Below, piece after piece: positions 45,283-54,446 of a stretch of 64,000 bases of DNA. Every line of letters starts with the position of its first letter. Position 1 is the first letter of the stretch. The notes under the pieces are model-generated. The model was not told the origin of the DNA, did no database searches, and was given only the letters and a program-made list of their open reading frames with translations. Where the stretch lies: assembly GCA_964395715.1 (NCBI GenBank), contig CAYNAU010000006.1, positions 62,001 to 126,000 of the forward strand, in the 5' to 3' direction. This DNA comes from Porticoccus sp964395715. GTDB taxonomy: Bacteria > Pseudomonadota > Gammaproteobacteria > Pseudomonadales > Porticoccaceae. Position numbers and translations under genes: made by a program.

Positions 45283-47595
45283 ATGGAAAAAATTCAGCAG
45301 CAGATTGCCGACGAACTCAACATCAAAACAACTCAAGTCACTGCCGCCGTCCAACTGTTGGACGAGGGCGCGACGGTACCGTTTATCTCACGCTACCGCA
45401 AGGAAGTGACCGGTGGACTGGATGACACCCAGTTGCGAACACTGGAAGAACGCCTCGGCTATCTGCGCGACATGGAAGAACGTCGCACCACCATCCTCGG
45501 CAGTATTGAGGAACAGGGCAAGCTGACTCCCGAACTGAAGCAGGCCATTCTCAACGCTGATACCAAGACCCGCCTGGAAGACCTGTATCTGCCATACAAA
45601 CCCAAGCGGCGTACCAAGGGTCAGATTGCGATTGAGGCAGGCCTGGAACCCCTGGCTGATTTACTCTACAGCGATCCCACGCAGGAACCGGAACAGCGCG
45701 CCACGGAATTTGTTGACCCCGACAAGGGTGTCGCCGATGTAAAAGCGGCGCTGGAAGGGGCCAAGTACATCCTGATGGAGCGCTTCAGCGAAGAGGCGGA
45801 GCTGCTGGGCCAGTTGCGCTCATTCCTGGCCAGCGAAGCCCTGATCAGTGCCAGCGTGATCGCCGGGAAGGAGACGGAAGGCGAAAAATTCCGGGACTAT
45901 TTTGAACACAGCGAGCCCTGGAAACGCACCCCCTCCCATCGGGCTCTGGCCATGTTCCGTGGCCGGCGCGAAGGCATTCTCTCCATCCGGGTGGATATCC
46001 CTACTGAAACCACCACTGCACACCCCTGTGAAACCATGATTGCCTCTCACCTGGGCGTCAGACATGAAAACCGTCCCGCCGATAACTGGCTGGCGGAAGT
46101 AGTGCGCTGGACCTGGAAAATCAAGCTGCATACTCATATCGAAACAGACCTGCTGGCGGAACTGCGTGAGCGTGCAGAAGCCGATGCCATTACGGTCTTT
46201 GCCACCAACCTGCAGGATCTGTTGCTGGCTGCCCCCGCAGGGCAGAGGGTCACCATCGGACTCGATCCGGGCCTGCGTACCGGCGTAAAACTGGCCGTGG
46301 TGGATAACACCGGCAAGGTGCTGGATCACGGGGCCATTTTCCCCACGCCGCCACAGAATAAAGTGCATGAGGCAGAGGCGACCCTGATCAGGCTCTGTCA
46401 AACCCACCATGTTTCACTTATAGCCATAGGCAACGGCACCGCCAGCCGCGAGACCGAGCGTTTTGTCAAAGATGTGCTGCAGCGCCATCCGGAACTGTCC
46501 GTGCAACCGGTTATCGTCAACGAGGCTGGAGCTTCGGTCTACTCCGCCTCCGAGTTTGCCGCTCGGGAATTCCCCGACCTGGATGTCACCATTCGGGGAG
46601 CAATCTCCATTGCTCGACGCCTGCAGGACCCGCTGGCAGAACTGGTCAAGATCGATCCGAAATCCATCGGCGTGGGTCAATACCAGCACGACGTCAGCCA
46701 GATTGAGCTGTCCCGCAGCCTCAATGCCGTCGTCGAAGACTGTGTTAACGCTGTGGGTGTGGAAGTCAACACCGCCTCGGCAGCCCTGCTAAACCGGGTG
46801 GCTGGCCTCAACCAGACCATCGCCGACAACATTGTCGCCTTCCGTGACGAAAACGGCCCATTCACCAACCGTGCCGCCCTGAAAAATGTGCCGCGGCTGG
46901 GAGAAAAAACCTTTGAGCAGGCGGCGGGTTTCCTGCGCATTGCCAATGGCGACAATCCTCTGGATGCCTCCGCAGTGCATCCCGAGAGCTACGAACTGGT
47001 GGCGCAGATGGCGAATGACCTTGCCCAGCCCCTGCAATCACTAATCGGTGACAGCGGCCTGTTGCGCCGTATCAAACCCCAGCAGTATGTGAACGAGCGG
47101 TTCGGCCTGCCCACCATTACCGATATCCTGCAGGAGCTGGATAAGCCGGGCCGCGACCCACGACCCGAATTCAAAACCGCTACTTTTAAAGAGGGTGTTG
47201 AGAGCCTCAAAGACCTGGAACCGGGTATGACGCTGGAAGGCACCGTCACCAACGTCACCAATTTCGGAGCCTTCGTGGATATCGGTGTGCACCAGGATGG
47301 CCTGGTCCACATTTCGGCGCTGGCCGAACGTTTTGTCAAAGATCCCAGGGAAGTGGTGAAAACCGGCGATATCGTCACAGTAAAAGTGATGGAGGTGGAT
47401 ATTCCGCGCAAACGCATTGGCCTCAGCATGCGTATGTCTGACGAACCCGGCCAGAAAACTGCGACACGGGAGCCTCGCGCTCAAACTGGGGCTAAAAAGG
47501 GAGCCAGGCAGGCCCCGTCCGACAAGCAGCAGAAACCACCGGCCAAAACAGGCACCCTGGGTGCGTTATTTGCCGAGGCGCTGAAAAAGTCCTGA
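45283..47595 (+). CDS. tex: RNA-binding transcription accessory protein Tex
   Basis: A 770-residue Tex protein. The N-terminal helical region starts MEKIQQQIADEL, followed by a YqgF/RNase H-like domain (VTIGLDPGLRTGVKLAVVD), helix-hairpin-helix motifs (ALLNRVAGLNQTIADNIVAF), and a C-terminal S1 domain (LEGTVTNVTNFGAFVDIGVHQDG). A basic, low-complexity tail ends the protein. Tex binds nucleic acid and influences transcription; the exact role is unsettled. An upstream in-frame ATG 23 codons earlier overlaps the divergent promoter region and is less likely. It ends in a bidirectional terminator. Confidence 0.95.
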   Translation: MEKIQQQIADELNIKTTQVTAAVQLLDEGATVPFISRYRKEVTGGLDDTQLRTLEERLGYLRDMEERRTTILGSIEEQGKLTPELKQAILNADTKTRLEDLYLPYKPKRRTKGQIAIEAGLEPLADLLYSDPTQEPEQRATEFVDPDKGVADVKAALEGAKYILMERFSEEAELLGQLRSFLASEALISASVIAGKETEGEKFRDYFEHSEPWKRTPSHRALAMFRGRREGILSIRVDIPTETTTAHPCETMIASHLGVRHENRPADNWLAEVVRWTWKIKLHTHIETDLLAELRERAEADAITVFATNLQDLLLAAPAGQRVTIGLDPGLRTGVKLAVVDNTGKVLDHGAIFPTPPQNKVHEAEATLIRLCQTHHVSLIAIGNGTASRETERFVKDVLQRHPELSVQPVIVNEAGASVYSASEFAAREFPDLDVTIRGAISIARRLQDPLAELVKIDPKSIGVGQYQHDVSQIELSRSLNAVVEDCVNAVGVEVNTASAALLNRVAGLNQTIADNIVAFRDENGPFTNRAALKNVPRLGEKTFEQAAGFLRIANGDNPLDASAVHPESYELVAQMANDLAQPLQSLIGDSGLLRRIKPQQYVNERFGLPTITDILQELDKPGRDPRPEFKTATFKEGVESLKDLEPGMTLEGTVTNVTNFGAFVDIGVHQDGLVHISALAERFVKDPREVVKTGDIVTVKVMEVDIPRKRIGLSMRMSDEPGQKTATREPRAQTGAKKGARQAPSDKQQKPPAKTGTLGALFAEALKKS

Positions 47596-47632
47596 TCGGG
47601 GAGCGAGCTCCCTACTAAAACGTCGGGCAAAG

Positions 47633-47663
47633 AAAAAGGCGGTCTGAAAAGACCGCCTTTTTT
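47633..47663. terminator. Bidirectional terminator between tex and the tRNA operon
   Basis: AAAAAGGCGGTC / GACCGCCTTTTTT with a four-base loop lies 38 bases after tex. It also sits just past the 3' end of tRNA-His on the minus strand, so it can stop both transcripts. Confidence 0.9.
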
Positions 47664-47670
47664 GGAATGG

Positions 47671-47747
47671 TGGGGTGGCTGACGGGGATCGAACCCGCGA
47701 CCACAGGAATCACAATCCTGTGCTCTACCAACTGAGCTACAGCCACC
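47671..47747 (-). tRNA. tRNA-His (GUG)
   Basis: A 77-base histidine tRNA with encoded CCA and the extra G-1 opposite C73. The anticodon loop TTGTGAT between CAGGA and TCCTG gives anticodon GTG. It is the last of three tRNAs in a leftward operon. Confidence 0.97.
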
Positions 47748-47777
47748 ATTGGTCTATTGCTGCGTTCAAGCGTTGGA

Positions 47778-47854
<77 letters not shown>

Positions 47855-47894
47855 TCAACACATACTCTATCGCATTTTGACGCATGAGTGAGGT

Positions 47895-47971
47895 TGGTCG
47901 GGGAAGAGGGATTCGAACCCCCGACATCCTGCTCCCAAAGCAGGCGCGCTACCAGACTGCGCTATTCCCCG
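47895..47971 (-). tRNA. tRNA-Pro (UGG)
   Basis: A 77-base proline tRNA with encoded CCA. The acceptor stem starts CGGGGAA, and the anticodon loop TTTGGGA between CCTGC and GCAGG gives anticodon TGG. It is the first gene of the leftward tRNA operon, 40 bases before tRNA-Arg. Confidence 0.97.
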
Positions 47972-48005
47972 TTATCACTCATGTGCCCTCTTTCGAGAGG
48001 TGCGC

Positions 48006-48034
48006 ATAATACTGGCGACAACCAGCCTCGTCAA
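48006..48034 (-). promoter_or_regulatory. Strong promoter of the Pro-Arg-His tRNA operon
   Basis: On the minus strand a TTGACG -35 (48034-48029) and TATTAT -10 (48011-48006) are separated by exactly 17 bases and followed by a GC-rich discriminator (GCGCACC), the arrangement of stringently controlled stable-RNA promoters. The short leader then contains a small CCTCT/AGAGG hairpin before tRNA-Pro. Confidence 0.85.
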
Positions 48035-48036
48035 TG

Positions 48037-48060
48037 AAAAAGCCCCCTCAATAAGGGGGT
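48037..48060 (-). terminator. Terminator-like hairpin directly upstream of the tRNA promoter
   Basis: CCCCCT and AGGGGG with a five-base loop are followed on the minus strand by CTTTTTC. It stops leftward transcription, yet the only gene to its right, folD, runs rightward. It ends two bases before the tRNA -35 box, so its likely job is to insulate the tRNA promoter from antisense transcription. Confidence 0.7.
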
Positions 48061-48137
48061 GGCGTTTCCCTTCACAGGGACGAAGCGAAGTGCGAAAATG
48101 CCCGGCTTTCACCATCCGATCAGGAGCTTAACGAACC

Positions 48138-48983
48138 ATGGCCGCACTCATCCTCGATGGCAAAGCCATCGCCCAGACAACCGAAGCCGCACTGAGTGAG
48201 CGCGTTAACGCCCTGAAAGAAAAAAGTGGCGGCCAGACGCCGATCCTCGCCACGATCCTGGTGGGCGGCGACCCGGCTTCCGCCACCTACGTGCGCATGA
48301 AGCAGAACGCTTGCAAACGGGTGGGCATGGAATCCATCGCCGTAGAGATGCCGGAATCCACCACCACCGAGCAACTGCTGGAAAAAATCCGGGAATTGAA
48401 TAACAACCCCAACTGCCACGGCATTCTGCTGCAACACCCGGTGCCGGAACAGATTGACGAGCGCCTCTGCTTTGACAGCATCGCCCTGGAAAAAGACGTG
48501 GACGGGGTCACCTGCCTCGGCTTTGGCCGCATGGCCATGGGTGAATTCGCCTACGGTTCGGCGACGCCACAGGGCATCATGCGCTTGCTGGAAGCCTACG
48601 ACATTCCCCTGTCAGGCAAGCACGCCGTGGTGGTAGGCCGCAGCCCTATTCTTGGCAAGCCGATGGCGATGATGCTGCTGAATGCCAATGCCACCGTGAC
48701 TATCTGTCATTCCCGCACGGAAAACCTGCCGGCCATGATCGCCAGCGCCGACATTGTGGTGGGCGCTGTGGGTAAACCGGAATTTATCAAGGCCGAGTGG
48801 ATCAAGGATGGCGCCGTGGTTGTTGATGCCGGCTATCACCCGGGCGGGGTAGGCGATATCGAACTGGCGCCTCTGCATGACCGGGTGGCGGCGCTGACCC
48901 CGGTACCCGGCGGTGTTGGTCCGATGACCATCAATACCCTGATTCTGCAATCCGTGGATGCCGGCGAGAAAAAAATGGCCTGA
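48138..48983 (+). CDS. folD: Bifunctional methylenetetrahydrofolate dehydrogenase/cyclohydrolase FolD
   Basis: A 281-residue FolD that interconverts 5,10-methylene-, methenyl- and 10-formyl-tetrahydrofolate using NADP+. The substrate-site lysine is in YVRMKQNACKRVG, with the conserved ILLQHPVPEQID, the NADP loop VVVGRSPILGKPMAMM, and the C-terminal PVPGGVGPMTINTL. Length is normal. A single gene with its own promoter region, followed after 83 bases by the glycerophosphodiesterase gene. Confidence 0.97.
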   Translation: MAALILDGKAIAQTTEAALSERVNALKEKSGGQTPILATILVGGDPASATYVRMKQNACKRVGMESIAVEMPESTTTEQLLEKIRELNNNPNCHGILLQHPVPEQIDERLCFDSIALEKDVDGVTCLGFGRMAMGEFAYGSATPQGIMRLLEAYDIPLSGKHAVVVGRSPILGKPMAMMLLNANATVTICHSRTENLPAMIASADIVVGAVGKPEFIKAEWIKDGAVVVDAGYHPGGVGDIELAPLHDRVAALTPVPGGVGPMTINTLILQSVDAGEKKMA

Positions 48984-49066
48984 TTGGCCAGCTCCCAAAA
49001 GCAACAGGGCTGTGACTTCCCGCCCGACTGGACTAGGATAGGAATAGAACGGAAGGGAAAACAGCC

Positions 49067-49807
49067 ATGCTCGCCGATCGACTGGTGGCCCACCGGGGTT
49101 ACCCCAGACACTACCCTGAAAATACCCTGTTAGGCATGGCGGCGGCCATTGATGCCGGCGCGCACTTTATCGAGACTGACATCCTGTTCAGCGCCGATCA
49201 GCAGCCCGTGCTGTATCACGACAACCTCATGACACGCATCAGCGGTGAAGAAAATGCGGTACACCTGCTGACCCTCGACGAACTGGTGAGCCGTCCTGCC
49301 CATGAGCCGGAACGCCTTGGCAACCAGTTTATTAACCAGACCATCACACCCCTCTGCGATCTGGTCAGCCTGCTGGAAAAACACCCGGAGGTTACCGCCT
49401 TTATCGAAATGAAGCGTAGCGGCCTACATATTGTGGGTCTGGAGACGGCCTATGATATCGTCAACCGGATTTTGGGGCCGGTCAGGGACCAGTGCGTGCT
49501 GATCAGCTTTAGTGACGAATTTATCGACCATGCCCACCAGCAGGAGTTTCCGCGTCTGGGGCTGGTTCTGAAAGACTGGCAAGAGCGTCATGGCGAACTG
49601 ATTCAGCGTATCCGGCCGGAATACATTTTCTGCGACACCAGCAAAGTCCCCGAAGGCGAAAACCTCGATGAAACGGAAATCACCTGGGTGATTTACGAAG
49701 TGGAAAGCCCTGACCAGGCCATTGCCTGGTTTGACCGCGGTGCCGACATGGTGGAAACCTTCGATATCGGCGGCCTGCTGGAAGACCTGGCACACCGGGC
49801 GCTCTGA
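49067..49807 (+). CDS. Glycerophosphodiester phosphodiesterase
   Basis: A 246-residue cytosolic GDPD-family enzyme that hydrolyses glycerophosphodiesters to sn-glycerol 3-phosphate and an alcohol. Catalytic and metal residues are visible: His9-Arg10, Glu18-Asn19-Thr20, Glu36-Thr37-Asp38 and His51-Asp52, with the later AFIEMKRSG. There is no signal peptide, so it is UgpQ-like rather than GlpQ-like. Its stop is two bases before the GlpD-like start, so the two are an operon and likely work in sequence. Confidence 0.9.
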   Translation: MLADRLVAHRGYPRHYPENTLLGMAAAIDAGAHFIETDILFSADQQPVLYHDNLMTRISGEENAVHLLTLDELVSRPAHEPERLGNQFINQTITPLCDLVSLLEKHPEVTAFIEMKRSGLHIVGLETAYDIVNRILGPVRDQCVLISFSDEFIDHAHQQEFPRLGLVLKDWQERHGELIQRIRPEYIFCDTSKVPEGENLDETEITWVIYEVESPDQAIAWFDRGADMVETFDIGGLLEDLAHRAL

Positions 49808-49809
49808 GC

Positions 49810-51000
49810 TTGGACGTCATTTCAACCTCCCCTTCACCACCTGAAACCACCGTCGATGTACTGGTGGTCGGCGGCGGCATTCAGGGTGCCGGCGTGGCCC
49901 AGGCCGCACAGGCCGCCGGTTACAAAACACTCATTGTTGAAAAAACCGCCTGGGCAGCGGGCACATCCAGCAAATCCAGCAAACTGATTCACGGTGGCCT
50001 GCGCTATTTGCAAAGCGGCGATTTCTCACTGGTGAGAGAAAGCCTCAAAGAGCGCAGTCTGCTCCTGAAGCTGGCCCCGGAGCTGGTGCACAGCAACTGG
50101 TTTACCATCCCCATTTACCGCCATTCCACCTACCGTCCCTGGCAAATCCGCGCAGGCCTGACTCTCTACTGGCTGCTGACCGGCTGCAGCAGCGAGGGCC
50201 GCTTTGAGGTGGTCCCTCCGGCAGACTGGCCGTCCCTGAGCGGTTTGGAAACGAACGGACTTCAGAAGGTTTTCCGCTACCGGGATGCCCAGACTGACGA
50301 TGCCCAACTGACCGCAGCCGTGGTTCGCTCTGCACAAAGCCTCGGGGCGGAAACCCGCTGTCCTGCCACACTCCTGTCTGCCGCACAAACACCAAAGGGA
50401 TACCGGGTAGAGCTGGATTCGACAGAGGGCGTTGAAACGGTCCATTGCCGCTTGTTGGTCAACGCCGCGGGGCCCTGGATCAATTTGCTTGCCCGCAATA
50501 TTACCCCCCTACCTAAGATCATCGACATTGACCTGGTTCAGGGCGCGCACCTGGTCCTGGATCAGAAAATCAGCGAGCAGTGTTTCTACCTGGAAGCTCC
50601 CAGCGATGGCCGCGCGGTGTTCGTGCTGCCCTGGTACGACGGCACCCTCCTCGGCACCACCGAGACAGTTTTTGACGGCAACCCGGATAACACGGTGGTC
50701 AGAGATGTGGAAAGGCAGTATCTGCTTGAGGTGCTGCACCATTACTTCCCGGGCTACCCCGGGCAGGTATGCGGCGAAATGGCCGGGCTCAGGGTATTGC
50801 CTGAAGAGGCGACGGGCTTTCATCTGCGCAGTCGCGAAGTGCAGTTTGTCGAAAGTGCCGGTTACCTGGCCATCTATGGCGGAAAACTCACCGGATACCG
50901 GGCCACGGCGGAAAAAGTCCTGCAACGTATTGAGAAGCAGCTGGGTAACGCCAATCACATCGCCGACACCCAACACCTGCCGCTGTCTGCAGAATCCTGA
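49810..51000 (+). CDS. GlpD-like FAD-dependent glycerol-3-phosphate dehydrogenase
   Basis: A 396-residue FAD oxidoreductase with the Rossmann motif GGGIQGAG at residues 21-28 and the GlpD-type SKLIHGGLRYLQSGDF, then VNAAGPWI and a C-terminal FAD contact (YGGKLTGYRATAEKV). It would oxidise glycerol 3-phosphate to dihydroxyacetone phosphate at the membrane. It is about 100 residues shorter than E. coli GlpD and lacks the C-terminal helical domain. Its only plausible start is a TTG two bases after the phosphodiesterase stop, so translation probably depends on coupling. Confidence 0.82.
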   Translation: MDVISTSPSPPETTVDVLVVGGGIQGAGVAQAAQAAGYKTLIVEKTAWAAGTSSKSSKLIHGGLRYLQSGDFSLVRESLKERSLLLKLAPELVHSNWFTIPIYRHSTYRPWQIRAGLTLYWLLTGCSSEGRFEVVPPADWPSLSGLETNGLQKVFRYRDAQTDDAQLTAAVVRSAQSLGAETRCPATLLSAAQTPKGYRVELDSTEGVETVHCRLLVNAAGPWINLLARNITPLPKIIDIDLVQGAHLVLDQKISEQCFYLEAPSDGRAVFVLPWYDGTLLGTTETVFDGNPDNTVVRDVERQYLLEVLHHYFPGYPGQVCGEMAGLRVLPEEATGFHLRSREVQFVESAGYLAIYGGKLTGYRATAEKVLQRIEKQLGNANHIADTQHLPLSAES

Positions 51001-51021
51001 TCGTTTCCCTTTACGGTATTT

Positions 51022-52482
51022 CTACAGTGGTGTGTCTGTAGCCTCAGCCATCCGTTGCAACCATAGTTTAAAGCGACTCAACAGTTCGGCGTTGTCTCCC
51101 GGGGTAAACTCCTCCCCGGGATAAACCAGCCAATCCCCGGGCTGTCCTGCCAACAGAAATGCCGCACCCCTGCCGGTCGTTTCCTTTTCTGCACTGCGTA
51201 GCACCGGCAGACCGGACAAATCGGCGAGCCGCTGACAAAAACCATCCAGTTGCGACAGGCCGCCGCCCACCAGTATGCGGGTCAGCGGCTCCCGCGTATC
51301 CCGCCAGTCGCGAATGCGCAGCAGGTTTACCATCAACAGGAATACGATACTTTCCAGCACCGCCACCAAGGCGGCAGCCTGGTTATCCGAGTTCAGCCCC
51401 ATAAATCGACTCTGGAATTCTCCCTGCCAATAGGGAGAGCCCAATCCTCCCACGCCGTTTAAAAACAGCGGAATCACTGTTTCTGATTGCAGCCACTGGT
51501 CAAGGGTGCGCTGATAATCGGCAACACCCAGTTCCGCCACCTGCAATTCCAACGCACTGGCAGCGCCATTCACTGTTCCCTCTACCACGAACCAGCGCGC
51601 CGATTCTGCTTCGCTTCCTGTTTCGAAAATCAGCGTCTTCAGAAGCCCCTCCGGAGCTGATACCGAAGGCGCGCAGCGCACGGCAATAAACGCCCCGGTA
51701 CCGGCATTGATAGTCACCTGCTCCGCAGGTAATTCGCCCTGGCAGAAAAAGGCGGCATTCTGATCGCCGTTGAGAAGCTCGACAGGTAACAGCACATCGC
51801 CAATCTGCAGCTCACCAAAGCCGCTGGCGCTGGGTTGTATCGGGGGCAGGATGGCTCTGGGAATATCAAATTGTGCCAGTAACACTTCATCCCAATCACC
51901 TGAAGGCAAGTGCCACAACAATGTCCGCTGGGCATTGCCGGGGTCCACCGCAAAGTGATGTTCCCGGGTCAGGGAAAACAGCAGGTAGCTGGCCAGGGGT
52001 CCACAACACAGGTGCTGTTCACCCAGCGCCGCCTTCACCCCGGGGATGGTATCCAGGCACCATCGCAACTTGCTGGCACCATAGTGGGCATTGGGTCGCA
52101 GACCTGTGTGTCGCGCTATTTCTTCATCACTCAAAGCCAGTGTTTCCAGATAGCTTGCAGCCCGGGTGTCCTGCCAACTCAACACTGGTGACAGGGGTGC
52201 GCCCGTCTCCCTGTCCCAACACACCAGACTGGAGCGCTGGGTCACCAGCGCCGCCGCTATCAGCTTGTGAAAATCTGCCCCCAATAGCTCGGGGAGCTTA
52301 TCCAGCGATGTGCGAATGGAGGCCACCACTTCTACCGGGTCCTGTTCCACCCGCCCCGGCATGGGATGTCGGGTCTGCACTGGCTCGCGCAGTAACAGCC
52401 GTTGCCTGCCCACCGCATCAAAAACCAGCACCCGGCTGCTTTGCCCGCCCTGATCCATCACCAGATAGAGAAAATCATTCAT
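51022..52482 (-). CDS. FGGY-family carbohydrate kinase (glycerol kinase-like)
   Basis: A 486-residue sugar kinase of the FGGY family. The N-terminal phosphate-binding loop is DQGGQSSR (residues 10-17) where glycerol kinase has DQGTTSSR; LSWQDTRAA, TINAGTGAFIAV and the C-terminal GGGLSQLDGF are also present. The changed loop and weak similarity elsewhere mean glycerol is likely but not certain as substrate. It converges on the GlpD-like gene (22 bases between stops). Confidence 0.75.
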   Translation of the reverse strand: MNDFLYLVMDQGGQSSRVLVFDAVGRQRLLLREPVQTRHPMPGRVEQDPVEVVASIRTSLDKLPELLGADFHKLIAAALVTQRSSLVCWDRETGAPLSPVLSWQDTRAASYLETLALSDEEIARHTGLRPNAHYGASKLRWCLDTIPGVKAALGEQHLCCGPLASYLLFSLTREHHFAVDPGNAQRTLLWHLPSGDWDEVLLAQFDIPRAILPPIQPSASGFGELQIGDVLLPVELLNGDQNAAFFCQGELPAEQVTINAGTGAFIAVRCAPSVSAPEGLLKTLIFETGSEAESARWFVVEGTVNGAASALELQVAELGVADYQRTLDQWLQSETVIPLFLNGVGGLGSPYWQGEFQSRFMGLNSDNQAAALVAVLESIVFLLMVNLLRIRDWRDTREPLTRILVGGGLSQLDGFCQRLADLSGLPVLRSAEKETTGRGAAFLLAGQPGDWLVYPGEEFTPGDNAELLSRFKLWLQRMAEATDTPL

Positions 52483-52544
52483 GCTTGCATTAAAGCAAAG
52501 TTTTGAGCCACGAGTGTTGTTAGGCCGCGATTTGTACCGCGTGA

Positions 52545-52961
52545 TCAGATCAGGTTGAGATACAGGGCAATCACCACTAGGTAGCGAAGACCTTTACCGA
52601 TGGCCGTCAGCAGCAAAAACAGCCCCAGGTGCACCCGCATGACCCCTGCCACAAATGTCACTGGGTCTCCCACTACGGGTACCCAGGCCAGCAACAGACT
52701 CCACACCCCGTAGCGCTGGAACCAATGTTGCGCGCGGTGCAGTTTTTCCGGCTTGAAGGGAAACCAGGAACGGTTTTCAAAATGTATCAGATAACGGCCT
52801 ATACCCCAGTTCAGCGCAGCACCCAGGGTATTGCCCACCGTTGCCGCCAACCAGAGCAACACCGGGCTGCCGTCGTCGAGAAACGTGACCAGCGCCACTT
52901 CTGAATAAAACGGCAGCAGCGAACCCGCACCCAGTGCGCTGACAAACATCAGGAAATACAT
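52545..52961 (-). CDS. YqaA/DedA-like (VTT domain) membrane protein
   Basis: A 138-residue small membrane protein with about four hydrophobic segments. LPFYSEVALVTFL near the start, then AATVGNTLGAALNWGIGRYL and later VPVVGDPVTFVAGVMRV, match the YqaA branch of the SNARE-associated/VTT superfamily, which is linked to lipid flipping in larger DedA members. The start MYFLMFVSALGAG is favoured; the frame is open 33 codons upstream but overlaps the NYN gene and is not membrane-like. Function unknown. Confidence 0.78.
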   Translation of the reverse strand: MYFLMFVSALGAGSLLPFYSEVALVTFLDDGSPVLLWLAATVGNTLGAALNWGIGRYLIHFENRSWFPFKPEKLHRAQHWFQRYGVWSLLLAWVPVVGDPVTFVAGVMRVHLGLFLLLTAIGKGLRYLVVIALYLNLI

Positions 52962-53010
52962 CAAGGCCTTTGTTCCAGAGCAACAGGCCCGGTGCTGTCG
53001 ATTCCGATAC

Positions 53011-53487
53011 TCAACGCAGCAACAGTCCGTCATTGATGGGAATAAACTCACTGGCGGCATTCATCAGCGCAGAGGCGGTCAGGTCGGGCACGCCGTACAC
53101 CTCAACCCTTTTGTTTTTATCCAGCCGCAACTTGTTCACCAGCAGGTCAAAATCGCCATCGCCGGAAACCAGCACTACGGTATCGACATCCCCGGCATAT
53201 TCCATGGCATCGATGGTAATGCCCACATCCCAGTCTCCCTTGGCCGAACCATCTGCGCGCTGGATAAAATTTTTCAATTTCACCTCAAAACCAATGGCCC
53301 GCAAAATATTCTGAAACTCGCGCTGCTTCTGATCACCCCGCTCAGTGGCATAGGCAATGGCCTTGACGACCTGGCGACCCTTGGTGGCCTGCGACCAGAA
53401 CGCGTTGTAATCGAAGTTACAGCCGTATACCTGCCTGACGGTGTAATAGACGTTTTGCACATCTACCAACAAAAGAACTTTCTGCAT
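53011..53487 (-). CDS. NYN/LabA-like PIN-fold protein
   Basis: A 158-residue NYN-domain protein, a PIN-like nuclease fold. The conserved acidic residues are in LLLVDVQNVYY (Asp and Asn), DWDVGITIDAM and LVSGDGDFDLLV, the pattern of LabA/DUF88 proteins thought to cleave RNA. ATG preferred over the TTG one codon upstream. It lies 49 bases upstream of the YqaA-like gene. Confidence 0.85.
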   Translation of the reverse strand: MQKVLLLVDVQNVYYTVRQVYGCNFDYNAFWSQATKGRQVVKAIAYATERGDQKQREFQNILRAIGFEVKLKNFIQRADGSAKGDWDVGITIDAMEYAGDVDTVVLVSGDGDFDLLVNKLRLDKNKRVEVYGVPDLTASALMNAASEFIPINDGLLLR

Positions 53488-53662
53488 CAATAACTACCAG
53501 TGTGCTGGATCTTGCGGGAAAGGCTACGGGAACACGGCGAAGAGTGATACCAATATTGAACCTGGTAACACAGATCTACGAAAAAATAACACAACAAAAA
53601 TCACTAATACCCACTGCCTGAGTTGGGTTTCCAGGTAAGGCCGGGTTGGAAAAAAGTTTCTG

Positions 53663-54343
53663 TTATCCAGAATACTTGCCGAGTTGCTCCGGCAGTTCGG
53701 TAAGACGTTCCACGGTGAGCGTCGGCTGAATACCCCAGGTATCGAACAGTGCGGCTTTGGTTCTGCGCACCCAAACGGAAGACATACCGGCAGAAATGAC
53801 ACCAATCACATCGAAGGGATTACTGGACACCAGCCAGGCCGAATGGTGCTGCGCGCCCGATTTACGCAGGAAATGCGCGTAAGCGGCGGGATTGGGTTTG
53901 AAGGTTTTCAGGTCATCCACACTGACTACGCCGCGAAAGAAATGCTCGATATCCGCAGACTGCAACAGCCGCGTCACGGTCTCTTCCGTGCCATTGGAAA
54001 ATGCAAAAAGACGGAAATCCGCTGCATTTAATCGGGTCAGGGCTTCAGTCACATCATCAAAGGCGGGCAGACTGCGGTATTGCAGGAGCAGCTCCTGCTT
54101 TTGGCCATCGGAAAGCGGTTCGTTATAGAGACCACAGATGTAATCCAGCGCCTGGCTGGTGCAAACGGAAAAATCTTCATAATTCTGCATCAGACCACGG
54201 CGAAACGAATATTCCAGCTGCTTATCGCGCCAGTCCTGAGAGAAATTCCTGGCATCATCACCCACCATGTCCTGAAGTTGATCCAGAATGCCGTGGGTAT
54301 CGATCAATGTGCCGTAAACATCAAATGCCAGGGTGATGGCCAA
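53663..54343 (-). CDS. Type II haloacid dehalogenase
   Basis: A 226-residue HAD-superfamily protein. The nucleophile Asp8 is in LAFDVYGTLID, motif II is FSNGTEETV, the motif III Lys is in KTFKPNPAAY and motif IV is VSSNPFDVIG. These and the size match L-2-haloacid dehalogenases, which hydrolyse the C-halogen bond with inversion. No ATG is in frame near the start; a TTG with GGAG six bases upstream is chosen, a TTG four codons earlier is the alternative. Single leftward gene. Confidence 0.87.
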   Translation of the reverse strand: MAITLAFDVYGTLIDTHGILDQLQDMVGDDARNFSQDWRDKQLEYSFRRGLMQNYEDFSVCTSQALDYICGLYNEPLSDGQKQELLLQYRSLPAFDDVTEALTRLNAADFRLFAFSNGTEETVTRLLQSADIEHFFRGVVSVDDLKTFKPNPAAYAHFLRKSGAQHHSAWLVSSNPFDVIGVISAGMSSVWVRRTKAALFDTWGIQPTLTVERLTELPEQLGKYSG

Positions 54344-54446
54344 ATCAAACTCCAACCGTGAAGTAACGGATTTACCAGACTAAAGCATAGTCAGCTTTAC
54401 GTATTTTGGTTAACACCAAAGCACAATGAAATGCGCATTTTGTGGA

